From the NCBI GenBank assembly GCA_023263845.1, contig JALQUH010000181.1:1-34023 (forward strand): a DNA stretch of 34,023 bases, written 5' to 3'. Position numbers and translations under genes: made by a program. The DNA comes from Candidatus Nanopelagicales bacterium. GTDB lineage: Bacteria; Actinomycetota; Actinomycetes; S36-B12. The notes beneath the pieces are model-generated. The model was not told the origin of the DNA, ran no database searches, and saw only the letters and a list, made by a program, of their open reading frames with translations. This document shows, in pieces, positions 24,806 to 33,363 of the stretch; position 1 is the first letter of the stretch; every line of letters starts with the position of its first letter.

Positions 24806-25960
24806 ATGGACCTTTCCGGACTTCGTGGAGGAGCGCCCGTGCCGGGTGACCTCCACCAGAGCACTCCCGTGACCTCCTCCGAGGCACCTCCGCCCAATGC
24901 TGGGGGTCGCCGGCACCGCGACGACGCTGCCGACCCGCTGCACCTCACCGGCAATCGACTTCCCCGATGGGCGCCGTGGACCATTGCTGCGGGAGCGATC
25001 GGTCTCGGCCTCCTGGTTCAGGTCACCGGGGTCACCGTGATCGGACTGGCACCCGGTTTCGTAGCCGCCTTCGCCTTCCTCATCGTGCAGACGGCGGCCT
25101 CGTGGACGGTCGAGGGACGCCGACACGCGACCGACCGCCTCGCCACCACGTTGATCTACACGACGTTCGTCGTCGCTCTTGTGCCGCTGCTCTGGATCCT
25201 CATCACGGTCATCGCTAAGGGCTTGAGCGTCTTCAGTCCCGAGTTCTTCACCTCCACGATGCGCAACGTAAACCCGCGCGCCGAGGGTGGCGGTATCGCC
25301 CACGCTTTCCTGGGCACGCTGGAACAGGTCGGCATCGCAGCGCTCATCGCAGTCCCGATCGGCGTGCTCGCCGCGATTTACCTCGTGGAATTCGGCAAGG
25401 GCAAGTTCGCCTACTGGATCAGCTTCTTCGTTGACGTCATGACCGGTATCCCATCGATCGTGGCCGGCCTCTTCATCTATACGGCGCTCATCCTGACCGG
25501 CGTCCTGGAGCAGTCCGGTCTCGCCGCCGGACTAGCCCTGGCCATCCTCATGCTGCCGGTCATCGTGCGGGCCACCGAGGAGATGTTGCGGATCGTGCCC
25601 AATGAACTTCGCGAAGGCGCCCTCGCACTCGGCGTTCCGAAGTGGAAGGTCATCCTGCGGATCGTGATCCCCACCGCCATTTCGGGAATCATCACCGGCG
25701 TCATGCTCGCCGTCGCGCGCGTCGCGGGCGAGACCGCCCCACTGCTGCTGGTCACCTTCCTCGCCCAGGACATGAATCCCAATCCCGTTTCCGGCTCCCA
25801 GGCCTCCCTACCGACATTCGTCTGGGACCAGATCAGCCGCGGCACGCCGGCCTCGGTCGATCGCGCCTGGGGCGGGGCGCTCGCGCTCATCCTCTTCGTG
25901 CTCGTGATGTACGCCGGTGCACGCATCATCGCCAAGATCTACGCCCCCAAGGCCCGCTAG
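24806..25960 (+). CDS. pstA: Phosphate ABC transporter permease PstA, extended N-terminus
   Basis: A 384-residue permease, longer than the usual 280-300 residues. The conserved part begins near residue 110 (RLATTLIYTTFVVALVPLLW). It has FVDVMTGIPSIVAGLFIYTA, the PstB-docking loop REGALALGVPKWKVILRIVI and ARVAGETAPLLLVTFLAQD. The extra N-terminus has a Pro/Gly-rich hydrophilic tail (about 1-50) and two more hydrophobic segments, WTIAAGAIGLGLLVQVTGVT and LAPGFVAAFAFLIVQTAASW. ATG 24806 lies two bases after the pstC stop. A longer open frame upstream lies inside pstC and is rejected. Confidence 0.93.
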   Translation: MDLSGLRGGAPVPGDLHQSTPVTSSEAPPPNAGGRRHRDDAADPLHLTGNRLPRWAPWTIAAGAIGLGLLVQVTGVTVIGLAPGFVAAFAFLIVQTAASWTVEGRRHATDRLATTLIYTTFVVALVPLLWILITVIAKGLSVFSPEFFTSTMRNVNPRAEGGGIAHAFLGTLEQVGIAALIAVPIGVLAAIYLVEFGKGKFAYWISFFVDVMTGIPSIVAGLFIYTALILTGVLEQSGLAAGLALAILMLPVIVRATEEMLRIVPNELREGALALGVPKWKVILRIVIPTAISGIITGVMLAVARVAGETAPLLLVTFLAQDMNPNPVSGSQASLPTFVWDQISRGTPASVDRAWGGALALILFVLVMYAGARIIAKIYAPKAR

Positions 25961-25999
25961 CCTTCGTTCCGATCGCCACACGGTAGGAGAAGTTCAGAC

Positions 26000-26779
<780 letters not shown>

Positions 26780-26806
26780 TCGGCACTTGCCACTCCGGCA
26801 GACCGA

Positions 26807-27022
26807 CTACGAGCCTTCGGTGAGCGCGTAGCCCGCCTCATCAACGGCCTCGGCAACATCAGCGCGGTCCAGCGGGTCGTCGCTGGTGACCGTGACCGCC
26901 CCGGATCCCAGATCCACATCAACGCGCTGCACGCCCGGAAGCAGCAAGAGCTCCCCGGTCACCGCGCGCACGCAGTGATCACACGTCATTCCTTCAACCT
27001 GGTACGTCGTCGTCGTGTTCAC
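26807..27022 (-). CDS. HMA-domain copper chaperone-like protein
   Basis: A 71-residue heavy-metal-associated domain, the CopZ/Atx1 fold. The metal loop is GMTCDHC with cysteines C14 and C17, and the ferredoxin-like pattern continues with VQRVDVDLGSGAVTVTSDD. It would bind Cu(I) and pass it to a P-type ATPase, but no copA or copper regulator lies in this window, so it is an orphan. GTG 27022 has an AGGAGG only three bases upstream, which is tight. It is convergent with pstB across 27 nt. Confidence 0.9.
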   Translation of the reverse strand: MNTTTTYQVEGMTCDHCVRAVTGELLLLPGVQRVDVDLGSGAVTVTSDDPLDRADVAEAVDEAGYALTEGS

Positions 27023-27079
27023 GGGCCTCCTTCGACTCCGGCCATCGTCGCACGCCCTTTCGTCGCACCGAGCGAGGGG

Positions 27080-27850
27080 CTAGCGCCCAAGACGCTGGCG
27101 GACCCGGTCCTGCCCGGCCCGACCCAGCCGCATGAAGACCGGCGCCAACCGGAGCGCCACGTCCGGAATCGCACTGAAGACGCGTACCTGAGCGCCGCGC
27201 CAGTGCGGGACGCTGACCAGTCGTCGGGGCTTTCTCACCATCGCCCACACCTCATCGGCGACCCTCTCGGGCGTCACCTGACGGAAGCCGGTGAACGTCA
27301 TCGCGATCGCCGGGTCGTCCAGGACATCGGTAATCATCGGCGTGAGCATGCCGTCCGGGCAGACAACACCGAGGTGGATCCCCTGGACGCCCTGGGACGT
27401 CAACTCGGCGGCCAGCCCGAGGGTGAAGGAGAGCACCCCCGCCTTCGTCGCGGCGTACACGCACTCCCCCGGCACCGGGACCCAGGAGGCGAGCGATCCG
27501 ACATTGATGATGTGGCCGGCTCCGCGACCTTGCTCGCGCTCCCGCATGACCGCCAGGGCCGCGCGGGTGCCGTGGATGACTCCGAGCAGGTTGACCGAGA
27601 CAACCTGCTCGATCACCTGATCCGGCTGCGTCGCGGCATCGCCCGCACCCAGGACACCGGCGTTGTTGATCCACACATCAGGCTGCACCGCCTCCGCCAG
27701 TTCTCGACATCCCTGCGCATCCGTGACATCGAGATAGGTATCGGTGCCCTCCACATCGGCGCGGACGACGTGCCAGCCGGCCGATGCGAAGCGATCCGCG
27801 ATGGCCGCGCCGAGTCCTCGCCCGGCACCGGTGACGACTGCGGTAGGCAT
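27080..27850 (-). CDS. Short-chain dehydrogenase/reductase
   Basis: A 256-residue NAD(P)-dependent oxidoreductase of the classical SDR family. The cofactor motif TGAGRGLG is at 7-14, NNAG at 62-65, and the catalytic serine, tyrosine and lysine at S119, Y132 and K136 in the YxxxK arrangement YAATK. A C-terminal extension RGAQVRVFSAIPDVALRLAP is typical of SDRs acting on lipid-like or bulky alcohols, but the substrate is unknown. Its ATG overlaps the glgC stop (TGATG), so it is coupled to glgC. Nothing in the sequence ties it to glycogen. Confidence 0.85.
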   Translation of the reverse strand: MPTAVVTGAGRGLGAAIADRFASAGWHVVRADVEGTDTYLDVTDAQGCRELAEAVQPDVWINNAGVLGAGDAATQPDQVIEQVVSVNLLGVIHGTRAALAVMREREQGRGAGHIINVGSLASWVPVPGECVYAATKAGVLSFTLGLAAELTSQGVQGIHLGVVCPDGMLTPMITDVLDDPAIAMTFTGFRQVTPERVADEVWAMVRKPRRLVSVPHWRGAQVRVFSAIPDVALRLAPVFMRLGRAGQDRVRQRLGR

Positions 27851-29073
27851 CAGAGCGCCGCCGTTACGCCCTTGCCGAGGACGACCACGCCACTCTCGCT
27901 GACCGTGTAGAGCTCACGATCACGCTCAAGGTCCACGCCGATCTGTGCGCCGTCAGGGACGATGACGTTCTTGTCGAGAATGGCGCGGCGAATCACAGCG
28001 TTGCGCCCGATGCGGGCTCCGGGGAGCACGACGCACCCCTCAAGATAGGAGCCCCCCTGCACCTGCACATCGAAGGAGATGACCGAACTGCGCACATGTG
28101 CGCCGGAGATGACGGAACCGGTGCCCACCATGGATTCGTGGGCGTTGCCACCTTCGACGAACTTCGCGGGCGGCAGCGTGAGGTGGTTGGTGAGGATTGG
28201 CCAGCGCCGGTTGTACAAGTTGAAGATCGGATGCACTGAGACCAAGTCCATGTGCGCATCGTGGTAGGCGTCAAGGGTTCCGACGTCACGCCAGTAGCCG
28301 CGGTCACGCTCGGTCGCACCGGGAACCACATTGCGATCGAAGTCATAGACGTAGGCCGAGCCCTCGTCGACCAGCATCGGGATGATGTTGCCGCCCATGT
28401 CGTGGACGGAACCCTCATCGGCTGCGTCGGAGCGCAGCGCGTCGATGAGCGCCTCGGTGGTGAAGAGATAGTTGCCCATGGAGACATAGGACTCATCCGG
28501 CGCACCGGGGATGGCTGGCGGATCAGCCGGCTTCTCCAGGAAACGACTAATGCGCTCCCCGTCCGCCGTTGTCTCGATCACACCGAACTGGTGGGCCAAG
28601 GATCTCGGCTGCCGAATGCCGGCAACGGTCACAGAAGCACCGCTGTCAATGTGCGCCTCGATCATCTGCATGGGATCCATGCGGTAGACGTGGTCGGCGC
28701 CAAACACCGCGACGTAGTCCGGCTGCTCGTCGTTGATGAGGTTCAAGCTCTGGAATATGGCGTCTGCGCTGCCGGTGAACCATCGCGGGCCGAGCCGCTG
28801 CTGCGCCGGGACCGGGGTGACATAGTCGCCGAGCAGTGGGGAAAGGCGCCAGGTCGTCGTGATGTGGCGGTCGAGCGAGTGCGACTTGTATTGGGTGAGC
28901 ACGGCCACACGCCGAAGGCCCGAGTTGATGAGATTCGACAGGACGAAATCGATGAGACGGTAACTACCGCCGAAGGGCACCGCTGGCTTGGCGCGGTCTG
29001 CCGTCAATGGCAGCAGTCGCTTGCCCGCCCCGCCCGCAAGGACAATGCCGAGTACGTGCGGACCCGATTTCAC
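27850..29073 (-). CDS. glgC: Glucose-1-phosphate adenylyltransferase
   Basis: A 407-residue ADP-glucose pyrophosphorylase that makes the glucosyl donor for glycogen from ATP and glucose 1-phosphate. The N-terminal nucleotide loop is [20 protein letters not shown] (about 12-31), and [11 protein letters not shown] and [11 protein letters not shown] follow. The sugar-phosphate site includes FLEKPADPP and YVSMGNYLF. The C-terminal part is a left-handed beta-helix with [14 protein letters not shown] and [23 protein letters not shown] 29073 has no ribosome-binding site but a TAGGCT box six bases upstream. It is divergent from glgA across 51 nt, as in mycobacteria. Confidence 0.95.
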   Translation of the reverse strand: MKSGPHVLGIVLAGGAGKRLLPLTADRAKPAVPFGGSYRLIDFVLSNLINSGLRRVAVLTQYKSHSLDRHITTTWRLSPLLGDYVTPVPAQQRLGPRWFTGSADAIFQSLNLINDEQPDYVAVFGADHVYRMDPMQMIEAHIDSGASVTVAGIRQPRSLAHQFGVIETTADGERISRFLEKPADPPAIPGAPDESYVSMGNYLFTTEALIDALRSDAADEGSVHDMGGNIIPMLVDEGSAYVYDFDRNVVPGATERDRGYWRDVGTLDAYHDAHMDLVSVHPIFNLYNRRWPILTNHLTLPPAKFVEGGNAHESMVGTGSVISGAHVRSSVISFDVQVQGGSYLEGCVVLPGARIGRNAVIRRAILDKNVIVPDGAQIGVDLERDRELYTVSESGVVVLGKGVTAAL

Positions 29074-29079
29074 AATCCC

Positions 29080-29085
29080 AGCCTA
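29080..29085 (-). promoter_or_regulatory. Putative -10 box for leaderless glgC
   Basis: Minus-strand TAGGCT, six bases (GGGATT), then the GTG start. It is the minus-strand half of a compact divergent promoter pair with glgA. Confidence 0.45.
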
Positions 29086-29111
29086 GAGGACCCGGGCATC
29101 CGCGGAGGCTC

Positions 29112-29117
29112 TACTCT
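29112..29117 (+). promoter_or_regulatory. Putative -10 box for leaderless glgA
   Basis: TACTCT, seven bases (TCCTTTC), then GTG at 29125, with no Shine-Dalgarno sequence. It faces the glgC -10 across 26 nt, so one regulator bound between could affect both genes. Confidence 0.45.
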
Positions 29118-29124
29118 TCCTTTC

Positions 29125-30285
29125 GTGAAGGTTGCCGTCCTAACGCGTGAGTGGCCCCCGGACATCTACGGGGGTGCCGGGGTGCACGTGCGCGAGCTCG
29201 TCGCGCACCTTTTGCCCCTCGTCGAGGTGGACGTGCAATGTTTTGGCCCGCCGCGGCCGGATGCCACCGCGCACCGCGTTCCCGAGACTTTCGCGGATGC
29301 CAATCCTGCCCTGCAAACCCTCTCGGTCGATTTGGAGATGGTGCGGGACACCGCGGGAGTGGACCTCCTGCACTCGCACACGTGGTACGCCAATCTGGCC
29401 GGACACGTCGGCGGACTGCTCTACGGCGTACCGCATGTGCTCACCGCCCATTCGCTCGAACCCCTTCGCCCATGGAAGGAGGAACAGCTCGGCGGCGGCT
29501 ACCGAGTGTCCTCCTGGGTCGAGGCGACGGCCTACGCGCACGCACAGGCCATCATCGCTGTCAGCGCGGGCATGCGCGAAGACGTGCTGACGGCGTATCC
29601 GGCCGTTGATCCGGCGCGCGTACACGTCGTGCACAACGGCATCGATACCGATCGCTATCGACCCGATGACAGAACCGAGGCCCTGGAGCGCTATGGCGTG
29701 CCCACCGACCGGCCCTACGTCTTGTTCGTCGGTCGTATCACGCGCCAGAAGGGCATTGGGCATCTCATCGCCGCGGCTGAGCACTTCGACGACGATGTGG
29801 TGCTGGTTCTTTGTGCAAGTTCGCCCGACACTCCGGAGATCGGAATCGAAACCGAGGCCGCCGTCGAGCGACTACGCGCCAAGCGCGGCGACGCCTCGGT
29901 TGTGTGGATCAAGGAACAGGCACCGGTTGAGGATCTGCTCCAACTGTTCACCCATGCCCTGGCCTTTGCCTGCCCGTCGATCTACGAACCCCAGGGAATC
30001 GTGAACCTTGAGGCCATGGCCTGCGAGACAGCGGTCGTCGCCTCGGCGGTTGGCGGGATTCCCGAGGTTGTCGTCGACGGGGTCACCGGAATCCTTGTGC
30101 CATACGACCCAGCCGACCCGCAGGCTCTCGAACACGGGGTCGCTGCAGGGGTTAACGCCCTCGCCGCCGACCCAGAGCGCGCGGCTCGAATGGGTCGGGC
30201 GGGCCGAGAGCGCGCCGTGAACGACTTCGGCTGGGGTGCCATCGCCGAACAAACGGTCGCGGTCTACCGCGCTGCCCAGAGTTGA
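29125..30285 (+). CDS. glgA: Glycogen synthase, actinobacterial GT4 type (GlgA/GlgM)
   Basis: A 386-residue GT4 glycosyltransferase. In mycobacteria the corresponding enzyme (GlgM) mainly makes maltose 1-phosphate from ADP-glucose and glucose 1-phosphate; the older annotation is glycogen synthase. The N-terminal VAVLTREWPPDIYGGAGVHV holds the donor/acceptor glycine loop. HSHTWYANLAGHVGGLLYGV and HSLEPLRPWKEEQLGGGY follow. The donor domain has VGRITRQKGIGHLI and the E-x7-E motif YEPQGIVNLE (E288/E296). GTG 29125 is chosen on homology and on the upstream TANNNT box; the longer open frame is antisense to glgC. It overlaps the next start as TTGA. Confidence 0.93.
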   Translation: MKVAVLTREWPPDIYGGAGVHVRELVAHLLPLVEVDVQCFGPPRPDATAHRVPETFADANPALQTLSVDLEMVRDTAGVDLLHSHTWYANLAGHVGGLLYGVPHVLTAHSLEPLRPWKEEQLGGGYRVSSWVEATAYAHAQAIIAVSAGMREDVLTAYPAVDPARVHVVHNGIDTDRYRPDDRTEALERYGVPTDRPYVLFVGRITRQKGIGHLIAAAEHFDDDVVLVLCASSPDTPEIGIETEAAVERLRAKRGDASVVWIKEQAPVEDLLQLFTHALAFACPSIYEPQGIVNLEAMACETAVVASAVGGIPEVVVDGVTGILVPYDPADPQALEHGVAAGVNALAADPERAARMGRAGRERAVNDFGWGAIAEQTVAVYRAAQS

Positions 30286-31223
30286 GCACGCTCCTTCCCG
30301 AGGAGACCCGCCCCCGCCTCTTCCTCGGCTACGCGCTCTACCTCGCAGCCACTGTCCTCTTTGCGGTCAATGGCAGCATCGTCAAAGCGATCTTGCAGAG
30401 TGGCGTCAGCGCGACGAGCCTGAGTGAGATTCGCGCCACCGGAGCCTTCCTCATCCTGCTCCTTGTCGTGGCGATCACCCGCCCTCAGGCGCTCCGTATT
30501 CGACGTACCGAATGGAAATTGCTGCTGGCCTACGGCGTCATCGGGGTGTCGATGACGCAGTACCTCTACTTCCTCGCGCTGGAACGATTGGCCATCGGCA
30601 TCGCTCTCATCATTGAGTTCACCGCGCCGATCTTCGTCGTCCTGTGGGTGCGCTTCGGCCGCAAGCAGCCCGTCCGATCCTCGGTGTGGGTGGGTCTCGT
30701 CTTGGCCCTCAGCGGCCTGGCCCTCATCGCGCAGGTGTGGCAAGGGCTCACGCTGGATCTCGTCGGGGTGGCAGCCGCCTTCGGAGCCGCACTTGCCCTC
30801 GCCCTCTTCTACGTCATTGGCGAGCACCAGCGCCGCGGTCACGCGCCGCGCGATGCCCTGTCCCTCACGATGTGGGGAATGGGTGGCGCCGCCCTCTTCT
30901 GGGCCGTCGTCCAACCGTGGTGGCTGTTCCCCTGGGAGGCCTACACCGGGACCAGTGCGCCGCTGGGCGGAGTGGGTCCGACATTCCCCATCACGGCACT
31001 CACCCTCTGGATGATCGTTCTGGGGACCGTCGTGCCGTTCACTCTGGCCATCGCGTCGTTGGCGTACATCTCGGCGGCTCAGGCGTCGACGATCGGGATC
31101 ACCGAGCCCCTCATTGCCTCCTTGGTGGCGTGGGCAGCGCTTGGCGAGGTGCTCACGCCGGTCCAGATCCTTGGTGGTATCACAGTCCTCGTGGGGGTCT
31201 ACATCGCTGAGCGGTCTCGGTGA
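30282..31223 (+). CDS. EamA-family (DMT) transporter, first of a tandem pair
   Basis: A 313-residue membrane protein with about ten helices in two EamA repeats. The first repeat starts ALYLAATVLFAVNGSIVKAI, and the second runs from the FGAALALALFYVIGEHQRRG region to GGITVLVGVYIAERS. The motif QPWWLFPWEAY lies in the mid loop of the second half. Family members export amino acids and other small metabolites; the substrate here is unknown. It uses a TTG start overlapping the glgA stop (TTGA), and its own stop overlaps the next start (GTGA). Confidence 0.88.
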   Translation: MSTLLPEETRPRLFLGYALYLAATVLFAVNGSIVKAILQSGVSATSLSEIRATGAFLILLLVVAITRPQALRIRRTEWKLLLAYGVIGVSMTQYLYFLALERLAIGIALIIEFTAPIFVVLWVRFGRKQPVRSSVWVGLVLALSGLALIAQVWQGLTLDLVGVAAAFGAALALALFYVIGEHQRRGHAPRDALSLTMWGMGGAALFWAVVQPWWLFPWEAYTGTSAPLGGVGPTFPITALTLWMIVLGTVVPFTLAIASLAYISAAQASTIGITEPLIASLVAWAALGEVLTPVQILGGITVLVGVYIAERSR

Positions 31224-32221
31224 GCGCGCCGGATCCGATCGAACCGCTCGCGCCGATGGTTGTGCCGCCATCGAGTGGCCGTTCACAGGTCATCGGCCTG
31301 ATCATGTACCTCGTCGCGGCGTTCCTTTTTGCCCTAAACGGAAGCGTCGCCAAGGCTCAGATTGAGGCCGGGCTCACGGCTGTGCACGTGACCGAGATCC
31401 GCACGCTTGGTTGCGCCGTGATCCTGCTCCTCTACCTCGCTATCGCTCGACCCACGACGTTGAAACTGCGTCGTAGCGAAGTACCTTTCCTGGTGCTGTT
31501 CGGAGTGGTGGCCTACACGACGACACCCTTCCTGTTCTTCCTGACGGTGTCCTTGCTGCCGGTTGCCATCGCGGCGCTGCTGTCGTTCCTCGCGCCGGTG
31601 CTGGTGGCGCTGTGGCTGCGGTTTGTGCGTCGAGAGCCGACCGGCAAGAGCATCTGGGTGTCTTTGGGATTGGTCATCAGCGGTCTGCTGCTGGTGTCTC
31701 AGGTCTGGTACGGCCTGGTGTTGGATCCGCTCGGAATCCTCTTCGGACTCTTGACCGCCGTGGCGCTGGCGAGCTATCTCCTGCTCGGCGAGGCAGGGGC
31801 GAAGCGGCGCGACGTCCTAAGCCTGGCCTTTTGGGGCTTTGCCGTCGCCACCATCGTGTGGAGCATCCTTGCGCCCTGGTGGATATTCCCGTGGGACATC
31901 CTCAGTGACACGACGTCACTGTTCGACGGTTGGCTCCCTGACGTACCTGTGTGGTCGCTCGTCATCCTCATGGTCATCGTGTCCGTCGTGCCCTTCGTGC
32001 TGGTGCTCATGTCTCTGCAGCGCATCGGTGCTCAGCGAGGGGGTATCGCCGGCACGACTGAGCCCGTGTGGGCCGCGCTCATCGCTTTTGTGATGTTGGG
32101 CGAAGTGATTAGCCCGATTCAGGGAATCGGTGGCCTCGTCGTTCTGGCCGGCGTCATCGTGGCCGAACTCGCCTCGCAGCGAGCCCACCGGCTCGCAATG
32201 GGAATGAGTTACCCGAACTAG
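31220..32221 (+). CDS. EamA-family (DMT) transporter, second of a tandem pair
   Basis: A 333-residue paralogue of the preceding gene with about ten helices. LIMYLVAAFLFALNGSVAKA and SQVWYGLVLDPLG align with the same regions of the first protein, and APWWIFPWDIL matches its QPWWLFPWEAY. A hydrophilic 25-residue N-terminus is extra. The start is GTG 31220, overlapping the preceding stop. The pair probably arose by duplication and could act separately or as a heteromer. The TAG stop shares a CTAG with the convergent FAD oxidoreductase gene. Confidence 0.88.
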   Translation: MSAPDPIEPLAPMVVPPSSGRSQVIGLIMYLVAAFLFALNGSVAKAQIEAGLTAVHVTEIRTLGCAVILLLYLAIARPTTLKLRRSEVPFLVLFGVVAYTTTPFLFFLTVSLLPVAIAALLSFLAPVLVALWLRFVRREPTGKSIWVSLGLVISGLLLVSQVWYGLVLDPLGILFGLLTAVALASYLLLGEAGAKRRDVLSLAFWGFAVATIVWSILAPWWIFPWDILSDTTSLFDGWLPDVPVWSLVILMVIVSVVPFVLVLMSLQRIGAQRGGIAGTTEPVWAALIAFVMLGEVISPIQGIGGLVVLAGVIVAELASQRAHRLAMGMSYPN

Positions 32222-33363
32222 ACGATGTTGCGCTCTGGGCGAAGGTCGCCGGTGGTGAAGCGCTCGACGTCCAGAGGCGAGATATCGATGAACGGCTCCC
32301 GGCCGAGGTAGAGGTCACGCAGGATCTCGCCGATCGCCGGACCTTGGAGGAACCCGTGCCCGGAGAATCCAGTGGCATAGAGGAACCGATGGACATTGCG
32401 GGACTCTCCCAGCAGCGCGTTGTGATCCGGCGTTACCTCGTAGAGCCCGGCCCAGCCACTGCGGACACCAAGATCCAGGAGCGCAGGAGCACGCACCGCT
32501 GCCAGTTCGCCGAGTCGCTCGGGGAAGTCCGCATCACGACTAATGTCGAACCCGGGCTCGGTCTCCCGATGCGAGTAGCCCGTGAGGATGCCCGGGCCCT
32601 CGCGGTGCCAGTAGAACGACGTCGCGTAGTCGATGGTGAAAGCCATGCTGATCGGCTCGGGCATGGGCTCGGTGATGAGGAGTTCGCGCTTGTACGGCGT
32701 GACCGGTAGATCGACCCCGACGTACGACGCAACCTCCGGTGACCACGCCCCCGCGCAATCAACGACACAACCGGTGGAGATCTCGCCTTCAGTTGTGCTC
32801 ACCTGCGTGATCGCACCTTGGGAAGTGGCGATGCCGGTGACCTCAACACCCGTGCGCACCGTGGCGCCCAAGCGTCGCGCACCCGTTGCGTAGCCGAGGA
32901 CGACCGACTCCGGTGTGCAGTGCCCATCCTCGGGGCTCCAGGCGGCGGCCAGAACGCCCTCGGGGTTGAGCAGCGGCGATAGCCGACACGCCTCGTCGAC
33001 GTCGACCATTCGGGACGGAACACCGAGTGAGTTCTGCAGCGCGACAGAGGCCGTGAAGAGCTCAACATCCTCCGGTCGCGTGAGGACAAAGAGGTAGCCA
33101 CTGCGGTGGAGGTCGATCTCCTGACCCGGGCGGTTGCCGAAATCCTCGAACAGATCAAGGGAGCGTTTGCCCAGCATGATGTTGAGTTCATCGGAGAAAT
33201 TCGCACGTACTCCACCGGCGGCTTTCGACGTTGAGCCGCCGGAGAGTTCGCCACGCTCGAGGAGAACGACGTTGACTCCCGCCTCGGCGAGGTGGAAGGC
33301 AGCGGAGGCGCCCATGACTCCCCCACCAACGATGACGACGTCGGCGTGGGTCGGCAGCGTCAC
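32218..33363 (-). CDS. FAD-dependent amino-acid oxidase-like oxidoreductase (DAO family)
   Basis: A 381-residue flavoenzyme of the DAO/sarcosine oxidase beta family. The FAD-binding Rossmann motif is VVIVGGGVMGASAAFHLAEA (GGGVMG at 13-18), with the dinucleotide acid in VVLLERGELSGGSTSKAAGG. VVDCAGAWSPEVA and GWAGLYEVTPDHNALLG are typical, and the C-terminal GFSGHGFLQGPAIGEIL is the second FAD strip. Substrates of relatives include sarcosine, dimethylglycine, proline and other secondary amines. GTG 33363 overlaps the aldehyde dehydrogenase stop (GTGA), so the two form an operon: amine oxidation to an aldehyde, then oxidation to an acid, is a reasonable guess. Confidence 0.85.
   Translation of the reverse strand: MTLPTHADVVIVGGGVMGASAAFHLAEAGVNVVLLERGELSGGSTSKAAGGVRANFSDELNIMLGKRSLDLFEDFGNRPGQEIDLHRSGYLFVLTRPEDVELFTASVALQNSLGVPSRMVDVDEACRLSPLLNPEGVLAAAWSPEDGHCTPESVVLGYATGARRLGATVRTGVEVTGIATSQGAITQVSTTEGEISTGCVVDCAGAWSPEVASYVGVDLPVTPYKRELLITEPMPEPISMAFTIDYATSFYWHREGPGILTGYSHRETEPGFDISRDADFPERLGELAAVRAPALLDLGVRSGWAGLYEVTPDHNALLGESRNVHRFLYATGFSGHGFLQGPAIGEILRDLYLGREPFIDISPLDVERFTTGDLRPERNIV

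Noticed and set aside
24266-25303. Long minus-strand open frame antisense to pstC and pstA
   Set aside because: It is low-complexity and charged with no fold signature, and it lies fully over two well-supported permease genes.
26780-26806. Terminator between pstB and the convergent copper-chaperone gene
   Set aside because: The 27-nt gap has only a weak short repeat, not a convincing stem.
28252-29124. N-terminal extension of glgA over glgC
   Set aside because: The open frame is antisense to glgC, and glycogen synthase homology begins only at GTG 29125, where a TANNNT box also lies.
30148-30155. GGGTTAAC, similar to the PHO-box GTTAACC core
   Set aside because: It lies inside the glgA coding region without a second unit or a promoter.
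30264-31286. Minus-strand open frame of about 340 codons over the first EamA gene
   Set aside because: The composition is typical of the antisense of hydrophobic genes (Glu/Asp/His/Arg-rich) and no domain is visible.
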